Source of the DNA: Tamlana sp. I1
GTDB taxonomy: Bacteria > Bacteroidota > Bacteroidia > Flavobacteriales > Flavobacteriaceae
Direction: 5' to 3'
DNA length: 64,000 nt
NCBI RefSeq assembly: GCF_015355625.1
Contig: NZ_JACLAF010000002.1
Location: forward strand, 266,954-330,953
The translations under genes and the position numbers were made by a program. Every line of letters starts with the position of its first letter. Position 1 is the stretch's first letter. Positions 19,550 to 28,284 of this stretch are shown here, one piece after another. The notes under the pieces are model-generated. The model had not been told where the DNA came from. It saw only the letters and a program-made list of their open reading frames with translations, and did not search any database.

Positions 19550-20077
19550 TTACAGCTCTGGCGGGTACTGCGACAGTACTTTTTCAATCAAACGCTTAAA
19601 GGTTTCCTCCTTCTGGTCTGGCGTTTGAGTTGGGTTAAAACTAAAATCGCTAAGCGCCTGCCAAAAAAGTTGTTTTTTAGCATGATCTACAAAATCAATG
19701 GTCATTTTACAGTTGGTATGGCTCTGCCCTACAGGAATCCCAATGGAAACACCGCCACCAACATGACCGCCACCACCTCCCAAACCAACACCAACGCTAC
19801 TGCCTTGTACGTCTTGGTAAGTTTGACTTTTAATATCAATGTAAAAATCTGGAGTTTCGGATACGCTATATCCTAAAGTTTGCATTTTAGAATCTATGGC
19901 ATCTAAAAGGCGGTTTGTATCTAATTCGCTGAAACCCGTTTGCATATCTGCGAAGTATTGGTAGGTTTTGTAATTCTCGAAATTTATGGTTTTATCATAA
20001 TCATAATTCACATGAATTGAAGCACAAGCTACAAGCAAAAACGCAAGAAAAATAATTTTAGGAAACCGCATCACCAC
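19550..20077 (-). CDS. DUF4136 lipoprotein
   Basis: The 175-residue protein starts with a lipoprotein leader ending in the lipobox FLLVACAS. The DUF4136 pattern follows: VNYDYDKTINFENYKTYQYF, then a glycine-rich patch (SSVGVGLGGGGGHVGGG). The family is common in Bacteroidota, is predicted to sit in the outer or inner membrane, and has no known function. A second in-frame ATG lies two codons in. Confidence 0.8.
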   Translation of the reverse strand: MVMRFPKIIFLAFLLVACASIHVNYDYDKTINFENYKTYQYFADMQTGFSELDTNRLLDAIDSKMQTLGYSVSETPDFYIDIKSQTYQDVQGSSVGVGLGGGGGHVGGGVSIGIPVGQSHTNCKMTIDFVDHAKKQLFWQALSDFSFNPTQTPDQKEETFKRLIEKVLSQYPPEL

Positions 20078-20568
20078 AAATTTTAGATATAAAGTTAATC
20101 AAAATTACTGCAATCTTAATCTTTAGTAAGGCTTTCATCTAATCAATTGTAAGAAAAACACCCTAAACAAGCCAGCTGTTTTACGTTTAAACTTAATGAC
20201 TCCAAAATTATCTAAAATCTTAATTTCTCTTCAGCAAAAGGAACAACAATATTCTTACTAAAACGATGTCTCTTTCAATGGATTGATTTTCCTTGCAACT
20301 AGTAATATCTAGACTTAAGCAAGTTTTATTATTCAAAAAAAACACACTATAATTCTTACTTATTCTCATGGTTTTACCAACCTGTTTTCATAAAATGAAT
20401 AGCAATCTAAACTTTACAAAATCAAGTTCTAAAACCACATGTTCAGTTTATGTCTATGATAGACAAACCCTTATAGTGACTCGTTTTTTTTCTGAAATAT
20501 CCTAAATTGCTTCTCGGTAAAATTCAAACACATTTTACCTACAACCACTAAACCATAAACTAATTCAC
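20078..20568. other. 491-bp regulatory gap upstream of the agarase
   Basis: I find no convincing reading frame or RNA gene here. The one feature that stands out is a perfect 15-bp palindrome at 20451-20465, listed separately. The gap separates two divergent genes and probably holds the promoters of both. Confidence 0.6.
20451..20465. promoter_or_regulatory. Perfect palindrome, candidate operator of the agarase gene
   Basis: TGTCTATGATAGACA has two 7-bp arms about a central G. It lies 103 bp before the ATG of the GH16 gene. Dyads of this size are typical of LacI, GntR or MarR operators. No regulator gene is adjacent, so the link is by position only. Confidence 0.4.
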
Positions 20569-23091
20569 ATGAAAAAAAATTATGTATTACCCATTGCGCT
20601 ATTTTTAACTAGCATGACAATGGTTGCTCAAGACTGGGCAGGGATTCCCGTACCTGCCGATGCCGGATCTGGTAAAACTTGGGAATTGCAAGACAATGTT
20701 TCCGATGATTTTAATTATAACTTTAACTCCTCCTCTTGGTCTAATTTTGGAGATGGTAACAAATGGTATAATTTTTATCACAACGCTTGGGATGGTCCTG
20801 GTTATACCTATTGGAAAAATCAAAATGTGACTGTTGATGGTAGCGATTTAGTAATAAACGTAGGCTACACCGCTGAAAACAGAAAAGGCGGAAACTATGG
20901 CGTTGCCTCTGGTTGTGTGACTTCTAATAACAAAGTCATCTTTCCTGTTTATGTTGAGTCTGCTATTAGTGTGGCAAATATTTCGTTGGCTTCATGCTTT
21001 TGGTTGCTAAGCCCTGATGATACTGAAGAAATTGATATTATAGAAAACTACGGTGGTGTAAATGGCTATAAACACTTAACCCATATTAGTCACCACTCCT
21101 TTGTACGAAGCCCGTTTACCGATTACCAACCAAGAGATTGGAATTCATGGTATCCAGACAGCCGCGTATCTACCAGCTATGGCTGGGGAGATTGGTGCTA
21201 CAACAACGGTGGCGAACGTCGTTATATGCGTATGGGTGTGAATTGGATTAGTCCGAAACACTTTGAGTACTATATTGATGGTGAATTGGTAAGAGTGATG
21301 TATTACAATGCCATTGCCACAAAATACAATGGCACTTGGGAGTACACCTATTTCAACTCTATGACCTGGAATGTAAATGGTTATAACTTACCTACAAATA
21401 ACGGCGCTGGCTATACCGATGTCACGGTTCACGCTACAACTGCAGCATATAGTTTTAACACACTACAAGCGGCTTCAAATGCTTCAAACGGTTATAATGT
21501 TATTGATCCAGCATGGTTTCAAGGTGGCGATGATACCGATACTGATGGTAATGGAGTAACGGTTGAGGCTCGTGGTTTCACTAAAGAATTAGATATTATA
21601 ATCAACATGGAATCTCAAAGTTGGTTAGCAGGCTCTACGCCTTCGACTGCCGATTTAAACAATCCTGCTAAAAATCAGATGAAAGTGGATTGGGTTCGTG
21701 TTTATAAACCTGTTAATTCGTCGAATACGGTTGGCGTTACAGGAATTTCAGTATCTCCAAACACATTAGCTTTAAATGTAGGCGATCAAGGTAATCTTAC
21801 TGCAACTATAACGCCTTCAAATGCTAGTGATAAAACAGCCACTTTTACATCAAGCAATACAGCGGTTGCAACCGTTAACCAAAGCGGTGTGGTAACAGCT
21901 GTTGCCAATGGAACAGCAACTATTACAGCCACATCAACCGATGGGAATTATACCGCTTCTAGTGTGGTAACTATTACAGCATCATCGGGAGGTTCTGGAG
22001 ATTCTTTAATTATTGAAGCAGAATCCTTTACTTCTACAGGAGGTACTTTTAACGATGGTTTTGTGCCTTTAGGGATGAATAAAACGGCTTCGGCTGTAAA
22101 TTATGTGAATACACAAGATTATGCTGAGTACAGTATTAATGTAACAGAAGCAGGCGATTATAGTATTGCCTACCAAATAGCGACGCCAGCTGATAACGCC
22201 CAAGTTTCCATATATATTGACAATGTATTAGTTAGCACAGACAATGTGGTTAATAACGGTTCGTGGAATGTGTTTCAAACACTAAATTCGGGAAACGAAG
22301 CTGCTTTAACAACGGGAACGCATACGGTAAAAATTGTGGCATCTGGCACAAATAACTGGCAATGGAATATGGACAAAATTGTACTTACCAAAAGTACAAC
22401 AACTACCCCTCCTTCAAACGCTAATATTATAATTGAAGCAGAAAGTTTTAGCTCGACAACAGGTACTTTTAATGATGGTTTTGTGCCTTTAGGGATGAAT
22501 AAAACAGCAACAATCGTTAATTATGTAAACACAAATGATACGGCAACTTACAGCACTAACGTTACACAAGCGGCGACCTACAACATTGCTTATCAAATTT
22601 CCACACCTATGGCTAATGCTCAAGTTTCTATTTATATTGATAATGCATTAATTAGTACAGACAACGTAGTGAATAATCGCTCTTGGAGTGCTTTCCAGAC
22701 GTTAAATGCAAATGGCTCGGCCACATTAAGCACAGGAATGCATACAGTAAAAATTGTGGCGTCTGGTGGAAACAATTGGCAGTGGAATATGGATAAAATC
22801 ATTCTAAGTACAAGTAGCAACCAGTCGAAAAAAGCACTAGAAAAAACTGCGACTGCTTCTAATGAAGCGGTTACTAAAGTGTATCCAAATCCTGCTAGTA
22901 ATGTGGTTTTTATTGAAAGCAACAAAGAACTCATTGGAGTAAGATTAATAAATGCCTTTGGACAGACCATTTTAAAACAAGATGGTAACCAAAAAACCAT
23001 TCTTATTGATGGTTTTAATAATGGTATTTATTTTATTGAACTTAGCTTTGTAGACGCTCAAGAAATTAAGAAAATCGTTATTAAACATTAA
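20569..23091 (+). CDS. Secreted GH16 beta-agarase-like enzyme with Big2, two CBM6 and T9SS domain
   Basis: An 840-residue protein in this order: signal peptide (1-20); GH16 catalytic domain (about 21-380); bacterial Ig-like Big2 domain (388-470); two CBM6 modules (about 480-605 and 620-745); type A T9SS sorting domain (768-840, VYPNPASNVVFIES). The catalytic motif is EEIDIIE: nucleophile E154, D156, acid/base E159. The start of the mature protein (DWAGIPVPADAGSGKTWELQ) and HNAWDGPGYTYWK match red-algal beta-agarases better than laminarinases, so agarose or porphyran is the likely substrate. The two CBM6 copies share long identical stretches, indicating recent duplication. No other polysaccharide-utilisation gene is near. 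Confidence 0.87.
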   Translation: MKKNYVLPIALFLTSMTMVAQDWAGIPVPADAGSGKTWELQDNVSDDFNYNFNSSSWSNFGDGNKWYNFYHNAWDGPGYTYWKNQNVTVDGSDLVINVGYTAENRKGGNYGVASGCVTSNNKVIFPVYVESAISVANISLASCFWLLSPDDTEEIDIIENYGGVNGYKHLTHISHHSFVRSPFTDYQPRDWNSWYPDSRVSTSYGWGDWCYNNGGERRYMRMGVNWISPKHFEYYIDGELVRVMYYNAIATKYNGTWEYTYFNSMTWNVNGYNLPTNNGAGYTDVTVHATTAAYSFNTLQAASNASNGYNVIDPAWFQGGDDTDTDGNGVTVEARGFTKELDIIINMESQSWLAGSTPSTADLNNPAKNQMKVDWVRVYKPVNSSNTVGVTGISVSPNTLALNVGDQGNLTATITPSNASDKTATFTSSNTAVATVNQSGVVTAVANGTATITATSTDGNYTASSVVTITASSGGSGDSLIIEAESFTSTGGTFNDGFVPLGMNKTASAVNYVNTQDYAEYSINVTEAGDYSIAYQIATPADNAQVSIYIDNVLVSTDNVVNNGSWNVFQTLNSGNEAALTTGTHTVKIVASGTNNWQWNMDKIVLTKSTTTTPPSNANIIIEAESFSSTTGTFNDGFVPLGMNKTATIVNYVNTNDTATYSTNVTQAATYNIAYQISTPMANAQVSIYIDNALISTDNVVNNRSWSAFQTLNANGSATLSTGMHTVKIVASGGNNWQWNMDKIILSTSSNQSKKALEKTATASNEAVTKVYPNPASNVVFIESNKELIGVRLINAFGQTILKQDGNQKTILIDGFNNGIYFIELSFVDAQEIKKIVIKH

Positions 23092-23204
23092 GCGATTCGC
23101 GAGAATGATAGCACTCACTTTCAATTTTGAAACATACTGGAATTGACAAATTTGAATCTAATTTTAGAACAGAATAATCGTTCCGTTTTGTATTAGTTAG
23201 TTCT

Positions 23205-23240
23205 AAACGTCGTTTTACTTAATTGTGAAGCGGCGTTTTA
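23205..23240 (+). terminator. Probable terminator of the agarase gene
   Basis: AAACGTCG (23205-23212) pairs with CGGCGTTT (23231-23238) with one G-T wobble, then TTTA follows. Its distance of 113 bp from the stop is somewhat long. Confidence 0.5.
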
Positions 23241-23273
23241 ATTTAAATACAAATGTGCTTTAGTACGGTATTC

Positions 23274-23426
23274 GCGTTAGGGATTGCAATGGAAATCCTT
23301 TTTAAAAGGAAATAAAAAACGAGCCTTTATAAAAAAACAAAAGGCTGAAAAAAAGCAACCTCTTTCCATTTTGCCAAAACCTTTTAAAAAGATTGCAATG
23401 GAAAGCCCGACCTTTAGGTAACGCCC
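23274..23426. repeat. Structured intergenic element, copy B
   Basis: The outer ends GCGTTA (23274-23279) and TAACGC (23419-23424) pair. The segments CTTTTTAAAAGG (near 23298) and CCTTTTAAAAAG (near 23380) are a perfect 12-bp inverted pair. AGCCTTT and AAAGGCT form a further hairpin between them. GATTGCAATGGAAA occurs twice, near each end. Against copy A, the outer helix has changed on both sides (GCGCTA/TAGCGC to GCGTTA/TAACGC), so pairing is kept. Confidence 0.65.
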
Positions 23427-23481
23427 TAGTTATAAAAATAATTCATTAAGATTTCTGCTTTCGCGGAAGTATAAAATGAAA

Positions 23482-24477
23482 TTAATTCAGCATTTTCCAA
23501 AGTTTATCTTTAAGTTCGGTGATGCCTTGCTGGGCTACCGAAGAAATAAACATATAAGGAATAGGCAGCTCGTTATCTAATTCCGTTTTCATTTCGGCTT
23601 TAAGCTCATCATCTAACATATCGCTTTTTGAGATGGCGATAATGCGTTCTTTATCCAGCATTTCTGGGTTGTAACGACGCAATTCGTCTAATAAAATATC
23701 GTATTGTTTTTTAATATCTTCAGCATCGGCTGGAATTAAAAACAGCAATATAGAATTACGCTCGATATGACGTAAAAAGTAATGCCCGAGACCGCGTCCT
23801 TCGGCGGCACCCTCGATAATTCCAGGAATATCGGCCATAACAAAGGTTTGAAAATCGCGATATTCTACAATACCCAAATTGGGCTTTAGAGTTGTAAACT
23901 CGTAATCGGCAATTTTTGGTTTTGCTGAAGTTACTACCGATAATAAGGTCGATTTCCCTGCATTAGGAAAGCCTACCAAGCCAACATCGGCAAGGACTTT
24001 TAACTCCATAGTTACATAAAACTCCTGCATGGGCATGCCTGGTTGTGCGTAACGTGGCGTTTGGTTTGTAGAGGATTTAAAATGCCAGTTTCCTAGGCCG
24101 CCTTTACCGCCTTCGGCTAAAATACGCTCTTCGCCTTCTTCGGTGATTTCGAATAAAACGGCATTGGTTTCGGTGTCTCTAATTACCGTTCCTAACGGCA
24201 CATCGATATACACATCTTCGCCGTCGCTACCAAAACTTCTTCCGCTAGATCCATGACCTCCATGGCCGGCGCGAATGTGTTTTTTAAATTTTAGATGAAG
24301 TAAGGTCCACAAATTAGATTTTCCACGAATAATAACATGTCCACCACGACCACCATCGCCACCATCTGGACCACCTTTTGCAATGTACTTTTCGCGATGT
24401 AAATGCGAAGACCCTTTACCTCCGTTTCCAGAAGATACATACATTTTTACGTAGTCTACAAAATTCCCTTCAGTCAT
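23482..24477 (-). CDS. obgE: Obg GTPase
   Basis: The 331-residue protein has the glycine-rich Obg domain first ([32 protein letters not shown]), then the G domain with G1 [10 protein letters not shown]3 [16 protein letters not shown] and G4 SKSD. There is no long C-terminal extension, as is usual in this phylum. Obg associates with the large ribosomal subunit and couples nucleotide level to ribosome maturation. It lies downstream of hpt-adk on the same strand, separated by 181 bp and a terminator. Confidence 0.95.
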   Translation of the reverse strand: MTEGNFVDYVKMYVSSGNGGKGSSHLHREKYIAKGGPDGGDGGRGGHVIIRGKSNLWTLLHLKFKKHIRAGHGGHGSSGRSFGSDGEDVYIDVPLGTVIRDTETNAVLFEITEEGEERILAEGGKGGLGNWHFKSSTNQTPRYAQPGMPMQEFYVTMELKVLADVGLVGFPNAGKSTLLSVVTSAKPKIADYEFTTLKPNLGIVEYRDFQTFVMADIPGIIEGAAEGRGLGHYFLRHIERNSILLFLIPADAEDIKKQYDILLDELRRYNPEMLDKERIIAISKSDMLDDELKAEMKTELDNELPIPYMFISSVAQQGITELKDKLWKMLN

Positions 24478-24579
24478 GATTTTAGTTAAAAGTTATGAGT
24501 TAAAAATTAAAAGTTTGCCTACTCTTACTTTTTGGTTTTTTCCGCGAAAGCGAAAAATTTTTATTTAAATATAAAACAC

Positions 24580-24615
24580 AAAAACTATAACTTTAATCTC
24601 AAAGCTATAGTTTTT
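24580..24615 (-). terminator. Terminator after the hpt-adk fusion
   Basis: AAAAACTATAA (24580-24590) pairs with CTATAGTTTTT on the other side with minor mismatches, with T-runs in the minus direction. It lies about 45 bp past the hpt-adk stop. Confidence 0.55.
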
Positions 24616-24658
24616 GGTTATGAGATTCCTTACCGATAGCAATCGGATACGCAGGAAT

Positions 24659-25768
24659 TTATAAATTATCGATTGTAGAACTTAAACGCTCTGTAATCTC
24701 TTCAATGCTACCAACACCATTTACACCAAAATATTTGTCTTGGGCAGAATAGTAATCTTTTAAAATAGCTGTTTTGTTGTAATATTCGGTAATTCTATTT
24801 CTAATAATAGTTTCGTTAGCATCGTCTGCTCTTCCACTAGTTTTGCCACGTCCTAAAAGACGTTCTACAAGAATTTCATCTTCAACCTCTAAAGCAATCA
24901 TCGCGTTAATTTGCGAATCTTTAGAATCCATTAACTTGTCTAATGACTCTGCTTGTGCGTTGGTACGCGGAAAACCATCGAAAATAAATCCTTTAGCGCC
25001 TGCATTTTTTTCTACTTCGGCATTAAGCATATCTATGGTTACTTGGTCTGGCACTAATTGGCCTTTATCTATATACGATTTTGCTAACATCCCTAAAGCC
25101 GTTTCGTTTTTAATATTGAATCTAAAAACGTCGCCTGTAGAAATATGTACTAAATCATACTTTTCTTTTAAAAATTCTGCCTGTGTTCCTTTTCCTGCTC
25201 CTGGAGGGCCAAATAGCACTAAGTTTGTCATGTGTTGGGTTTGTTTTATTTGATATACTTCTGGCAAGTTTCTTCCTAAACCATCATAATCTAAGCCGTA
25301 GCCTACAATGAATTTGTTAGGAATTTCTATACCTACATAATGTAATTTAAAATCTTTTTTATAAGCTTCGGGCTTGTAAAACAGCGTTGCTATTTTTAAG
25401 GATTTTACCTTTTCGTTTTTAAAAATACGATGCACTTCGGCTAAGGTATTTCCCGTATCTATAATATCTTCTAAAATAATTACGGTACGCCCGGTTAAAT
25501 CTTGGGTTAATCCTATTAAACGCTGAATGTCTTCTGTAGATTTTACGCCTTCATAGGATGCTAACTTTATAAAAGTAACCTCGCAAGGTTTAGGATACTT
25601 TTTTACAAAGTCGCTTACCACCATAAACGAGCCGTTTAATATGCCTACAAAAACTGGAATTTCGTCGCCAACATCGTTAGCAATTTCAGTAGCAAGGCGT
25701 TGCATGACATCGTCTATTTGTTTTGCAGAAATAAAGGGCTTAAAATATTTATCGTGTAGTTTTACCAA
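24659..25768 (-). CDS. Hypoxanthine phosphoribosyltransferase-adenylate kinase fusion
   Basis: One 369-residue frame joins two purine enzymes. Residues 1-179 are hypoxanthine phosphoribosyltransferase, with the PRPP loop VIILEDIIDTGNTLAE and the GYGLDYDGLGRNLP end typical of Hpt. From residue 180 (MTNLVLFGPPGAGKGTQ) comes a complete 190-residue adenylate kinase with a short lid. The join reads through IKQTQH-MTNL without a stop. The internal ATG at 25231-25229 could also make free Adk. The start is a TTG at 25768; an in-frame stop lies two codons upstream, and Hpt homologues begin at this point. Hpt salvages hypoxanthine to IMP and Adk balances AMP, ADP and ATP, both cytoplasmic. An exact TATCTTTG promoter element lies 24 bp upstream. 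Confidence 0.9.
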   Translation of the reverse strand: MVKLHDKYFKPFISAKQIDDVMQRLATEIANDVGDEIPVFVGILNGSFMVVSDFVKKYPKPCEVTFIKLASYEGVKSTEDIQRLIGLTQDLTGRTVIILEDIIDTGNTLAEVHRIFKNEKVKSLKIATLFYKPEAYKKDFKLHYVGIEIPNKFIVGYGLDYDGLGRNLPEVYQIKQTQHMTNLVLFGPPGAGKGTQAEFLKEKYDLVHISTGDVFRFNIKNETALGMLAKSYIDKGQLVPDQVTIDMLNAEVEKNAGAKGFIFDGFPRTNAQAESLDKLMDSKDSQINAMIALEVEDEILVERLLGRGKTSGRADDANETIIRNRITEYYNKTAILKDYYSAQDKYFGVNGVGSIEEITERLSSTIDNL

Positions 25769-25791
25769 AACTTAATATTTTTTTGAAGTTG

Positions 25792-25799
25792 CAAAGATA
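25792..25799 (-). promoter_or_regulatory. Bacteroidota -7 element upstream of hpt-adk
   Basis: The minus strand reads TATCTTTG followed by C, matching TAnnTTTG, 24 bp before the TTG start. It is half of a divergent promoter region shared with purK. Confidence 0.5.
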
Positions 25800-25865
25800 A
25801 TCAATAGATTGAGCATTAACCATTTTTTGATTTATGATTTTAGGAACTATTTTAAGATTTAAACG

Positions 25866-25873
25866 TATTTTTG
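25866..25873 (+). promoter_or_regulatory. Bacteroidota -7 element upstream of purK
   Basis: TATTTTTG matches TAnnTTTG, 36 bp before the purK ATG. No good -33 box is visible at 19-23 bp. Confidence 0.5.
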
Positions 25874-25908
25874 CCTATCCTAATTCGATTTCGTAAAAAA
25901 ACACATTA

Positions 25909-27063
25909 ATGAATTACTTTTCATCAGACTTTAAACTTGGTATTTTAGGCGGCGGCCAACTTGGTAAAATGCTGCTATATAACACACGTAAATTCGACAT
26001 TTATACAGCTGTTTTAGATTCTAGCAACGAAGCGCCTTGCAAAATTGCTTGCGACAACTTTCAGCTTGGCGATTTAATGGACTACGATGCGGTTTATAAT
26101 TTTGGAAAAAATCTTGATGTTTTAACTTTTGAAATTGAAAACGTAAATGTAGATGCCCTTGAGGCTTTAGAAAAAGATGGCGTAAAAGTATATCCGGCTT
26201 CTAAAACCCTACGCACCATACAAAACAAGGCGACACAGAAATTATTTTATGTTGATAACGATTTACCAACAGCGCCTTTTACACGTTTTGCTTATACTTC
26301 TGAAATTACTGAAGCCCTAAACCACGGCGGATTAAGCTTACCTTTTGTTTGGAAATCGGCTCAATTTGGCTATGATGGAACTGGCGTAAAAATTGTAAAA
26401 TCGGTTGACGATTTAAAGGGTTTACCAAATGTAGAATGTATTGCAGAAACCTTAGTGCCATTTAAAAACGAGCTTGCGGTGATTGTCTCTAGAAGTGCGT
26501 CTGGCGAAATAAAAACCTATCCAGTTGTCGAGATGGAATTTCATCCTGAAGCCAACCAAGTGGAATACGTTATTTGCCCTGCTAGAATTCCTGATGATGT
26601 GGCTAAAAAAGCAGAAAATGTGGCTTTACGCACATCGCAGGCCTTTAATCATGTAGGCTTATTAGCTGTTGAAATGTTTCAAACCCAAGACGACGAGATT
26701 TTAATTAATGAAGTGGCACCAAGACCACACAATTCTGGTCATCAAACCATTGAAGCCAGTTACACCTCGCAATTTGAACAACACATAAGAGCCATTTTAG
26801 ATTTACCTTTAGGACGTACCGACAATAAAGTTGGTGGTGTTATGGTGAATTTAGTAGGTGCTGAAGGTTTTTCAGGAAATGTGGTTTATGAAAACATTGA
26901 AGACATCATGAAGTTAGACGGTGTAACGCCGCATATTTACGGCAAAAAACAAACCCGCCCGTTCCGAAAAATGGGTCATGTTACTATCGTGAACGAAAAT
27001 TTAAACGAAGCGAGACGTGTTGCCGAACTAGTTAAAAATAGTATTAAAGTAATTTCAGAATAA
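25909..27063 (+). CDS. purK: N5-carboxyaminoimidazole ribonucleotide synthase
   Basis: A 384-residue ATP-grasp enzyme. The N-terminal pre-ATP fold is LGILGGGQLGKMLLY, the ATP-grasp region includes PFVWKSAQFGYDGTGVKIV, and the metal-binding end is INEVAPRPHNSGHQTIEA. It carboxylates AIR to N5-CAIR in purine synthesis. Its partner purE lies 588 bp downstream on the same strand, with a toxin-antitoxin pair between them. Start and length are normal for the family. Confidence 0.96.
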   Translation: MNYFSSDFKLGILGGGQLGKMLLYNTRKFDIYTAVLDSSNEAPCKIACDNFQLGDLMDYDAVYNFGKNLDVLTFEIENVNVDALEALEKDGVKVYPASKTLRTIQNKATQKLFYVDNDLPTAPFTRFAYTSEITEALNHGGLSLPFVWKSAQFGYDGTGVKIVKSVDDLKGLPNVECIAETLVPFKNELAVIVSRSASGEIKTYPVVEMEFHPEANQVEYVICPARIPDDVAKKAENVALRTSQAFNHVGLLAVEMFQTQDDEILINEVAPRPHNSGHQTIEASYTSQFEQHIRAILDLPLGRTDNKVGGVMVNLVGAEGFSGNVVYENIEDIMKLDGVTPHIYGKKQTRPFRKMGHVTIVNENLNEARRVAELVKNSIKVISE

Positions 27064-27095
27064 GTTTTGTATTTTTGATATAAAGACGTTAAGCC

Positions 27096-27275
27096 ATGAC
27101 TGTTATTGAAAAGAAAAAAATAATAAAAAAGTTTGTTGACAAACTTCCTGAGTCTGATTTAGACGAAGCTTTGATAATGATACAAGATTTAGCATCTAAA
27201 AATCAAAATCGTAAAGCGATTCTTTTAAACCTTTTGGAAACTGAAAAAACTTTATTTGAAAGACTTGCGCAATGA
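27096..27275 (+). CDS. Small antitoxin-like protein paired with Doc
   Basis: A 59-residue protein from the ATG at 27096 (MTVIEKKKIIKKFVDKLPES). A charged helical N-terminus and LPESDLDEALIMIQDLASK resemble the DUF2281-type antitoxin core. Its stop overlaps the start of the Doc toxin by four bases (ATGA), the usual antitoxin-first order with coupled translation. It is not a recognisable Phd. It would be expected to bind and block the toxin and perhaps repress its own promoter; this is inference from position. Confidence 0.6.
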   Translation: MTVIEKKKIIKKFVDKLPESDLDEALIMIQDLASKNQNRKAILLNLLETEKTLFERLAQ

Positions 27276-27646
27276 TTTCCAAGAATTCCGCAATTGAATT
27301 TAATAAAATAATTTCTGAAGCCTCTGGCGGATCTGCTGGTTTACGAGATGAAAGCCTTTTGCTTTCTGCCCTAAACAGACCTTTTCAAACTTTTGATGGT
27401 AAAGATTTATACCCTTCAATTATAGATAAATGTGCTGCTTTATTTGAGAGCATTATTATAAATCATCCCTTTATTGATGGTAATAAAAGGATGGCTTATG
27501 CTTTTATGCAAATTTTATTAATTGAAGAAGGTTTTGAACTTGAAACTTCCGAAGATGAAAAATACAACTTCGTTATTGCAGCTTCTGAAGGAAAACTAGA
27601 TTTTGAATCTATTAAAAGTTGGATTCTAAATAATTTAAAAAAATAA
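27272..27646 (+). CDS. Death-on-curing (Doc/Fic) family toxin
   Basis: A 124-residue Fic-fold protein with the Doc version of the Fic motif, HPFIDGNKRMAYA: a lysine replaces the second glycine of the HPFx(D/E)GNGR motif of AMP-transferring Fic proteins. Characterised Doc toxins phosphorylate elongation factor EF-Tu and stop translation. SGGSAGLRDESLLLSALNRP at the N-terminus is also typical. It overlaps the antitoxin by four bases and ends five bp before purE, so read-through from it would reach purE. Confidence 0.85.
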   Translation: MISKNSAIEFNKIISEASGGSAGLRDESLLLSALNRPFQTFDGKDLYPSIIDKCAALFESIIINHPFIDGNKRMAYAFMQILLIEEGFELETSEDEKYNFVIAASEGKLDFESIKSWILNNLKK

Positions 27647-27651
27647 TTTAA

Positions 27652-28131
27652 ATGAGTAAAGTAGGAATAATTATGGGAAGTAAAAGTGATCTTCCTGTTA
27701 TGCAAGATGCCATAGACATCTTAAAAGGTTTTGATATTCAGGTTGAAGTCGATATTGTATCGGCACACCGTACACCAGAAAAATTATTCGATTATGGTAA
27801 AAACGCCCACACCAGAGGATTTTCAGTCGTTATTGCTGGAGCTGGTGGCGCAGCACATTTACCAGGCATGATTGCTTCATTATCGCCGCTTCCTGTAATT
27901 GGCGTGCCTGTAAAAAGCAGCAATTCTATAGATGGATGGGATTCTGTTTTATCTATTCTACAAATGCCAGGAGGTGTTCCTGTGGCAACTGTAGCCTTAA
28001 ACGGCGCTAAAAACGCAGGCATTCTAGCCGCACAAATTATTGGCGCAAGTGATAAATGTGTACTCGATAAAATTATTGCCTACAAAGAAGGTTTAAAAAT
28101 AGCAGTCAACGAATCGGCTAAAAATTTATAA
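27652..28131 (+). CDS. purE: N5-carboxyaminoimidazole ribonucleotide mutase
   Basis: The 159-residue class I PurE has the N-terminal IIMGSKSDLPVMQDA, the SAHRTPEK phosphate-binding loop and the GAGGAAHLPGMIA motif. It converts the PurK product N5-CAIR to CAIR. It is separated from purK by a toxin-antitoxin pair whose last codon is five bases upstream, so its expression may depend on transcription through that pair. An intrinsic terminator follows immediately. Confidence 0.96.
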   Translation: MSKVGIIMGSKSDLPVMQDAIDILKGFDIQVEVDIVSAHRTPEKLFDYGKNAHTRGFSVVIAGAGGAAHLPGMIASLSPLPVIGVPVKSSNSIDGWDSVLSILQMPGGVPVATVALNGAKNAGILAAQIIGASDKCVLDKIIAYKEGLKIAVNESAKNL

Positions 28132-28134
28132 TGA

Positions 28135-28165
28135 AAAAAGCCTCGAAAATAAATTCGAGGCTTTT
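28135..28165. terminator. Terminator after purE, also usable on the minus strand
   Basis: GCCTCGAA (28140-28147) pairs with TTCGAGGC (28154-28161), with A-run before and T-run after, so it works in either direction. Conserved bases just downstream recur at 62919-62966. Confidence 0.8.
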
Positions 28166-28284
28166 CAGCTATTAACAAATAATTCTATTGAGTTAGTCAC
28201 TCTTTGCAATTATACTTTCAAAAATACAAAAATTTTATTATGCACACATAGTAAAATTATATTTTTAACACTTTATATAAAAAA

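Larger units (their letters stand above)
23092..23481. other. 390-bp gap with terminator, structured repeat and 13-mer motif
   Basis: Between the agarase and obgE. It holds a terminator-like hairpin at 23205-23240, copy B of a structured repeat at 23274-23426, and one copy of the recurrent GCTTTCGCGGAAG motif at 23457-23469. No reading frame is credible. Confidence 0.7.

Noticed and set aside
19466..19876. Plus-strand open frame of 136 codons
   Set aside because: It lies opposite the DUF4136 lipoprotein, which has a clear lipobox and family motif; the plus-strand translation shows no motif.
24843..25253. Plus-strand open frame opposite adenylate kinase
   Set aside because: It is a mirror frame of the strongly conserved Adk sequence.
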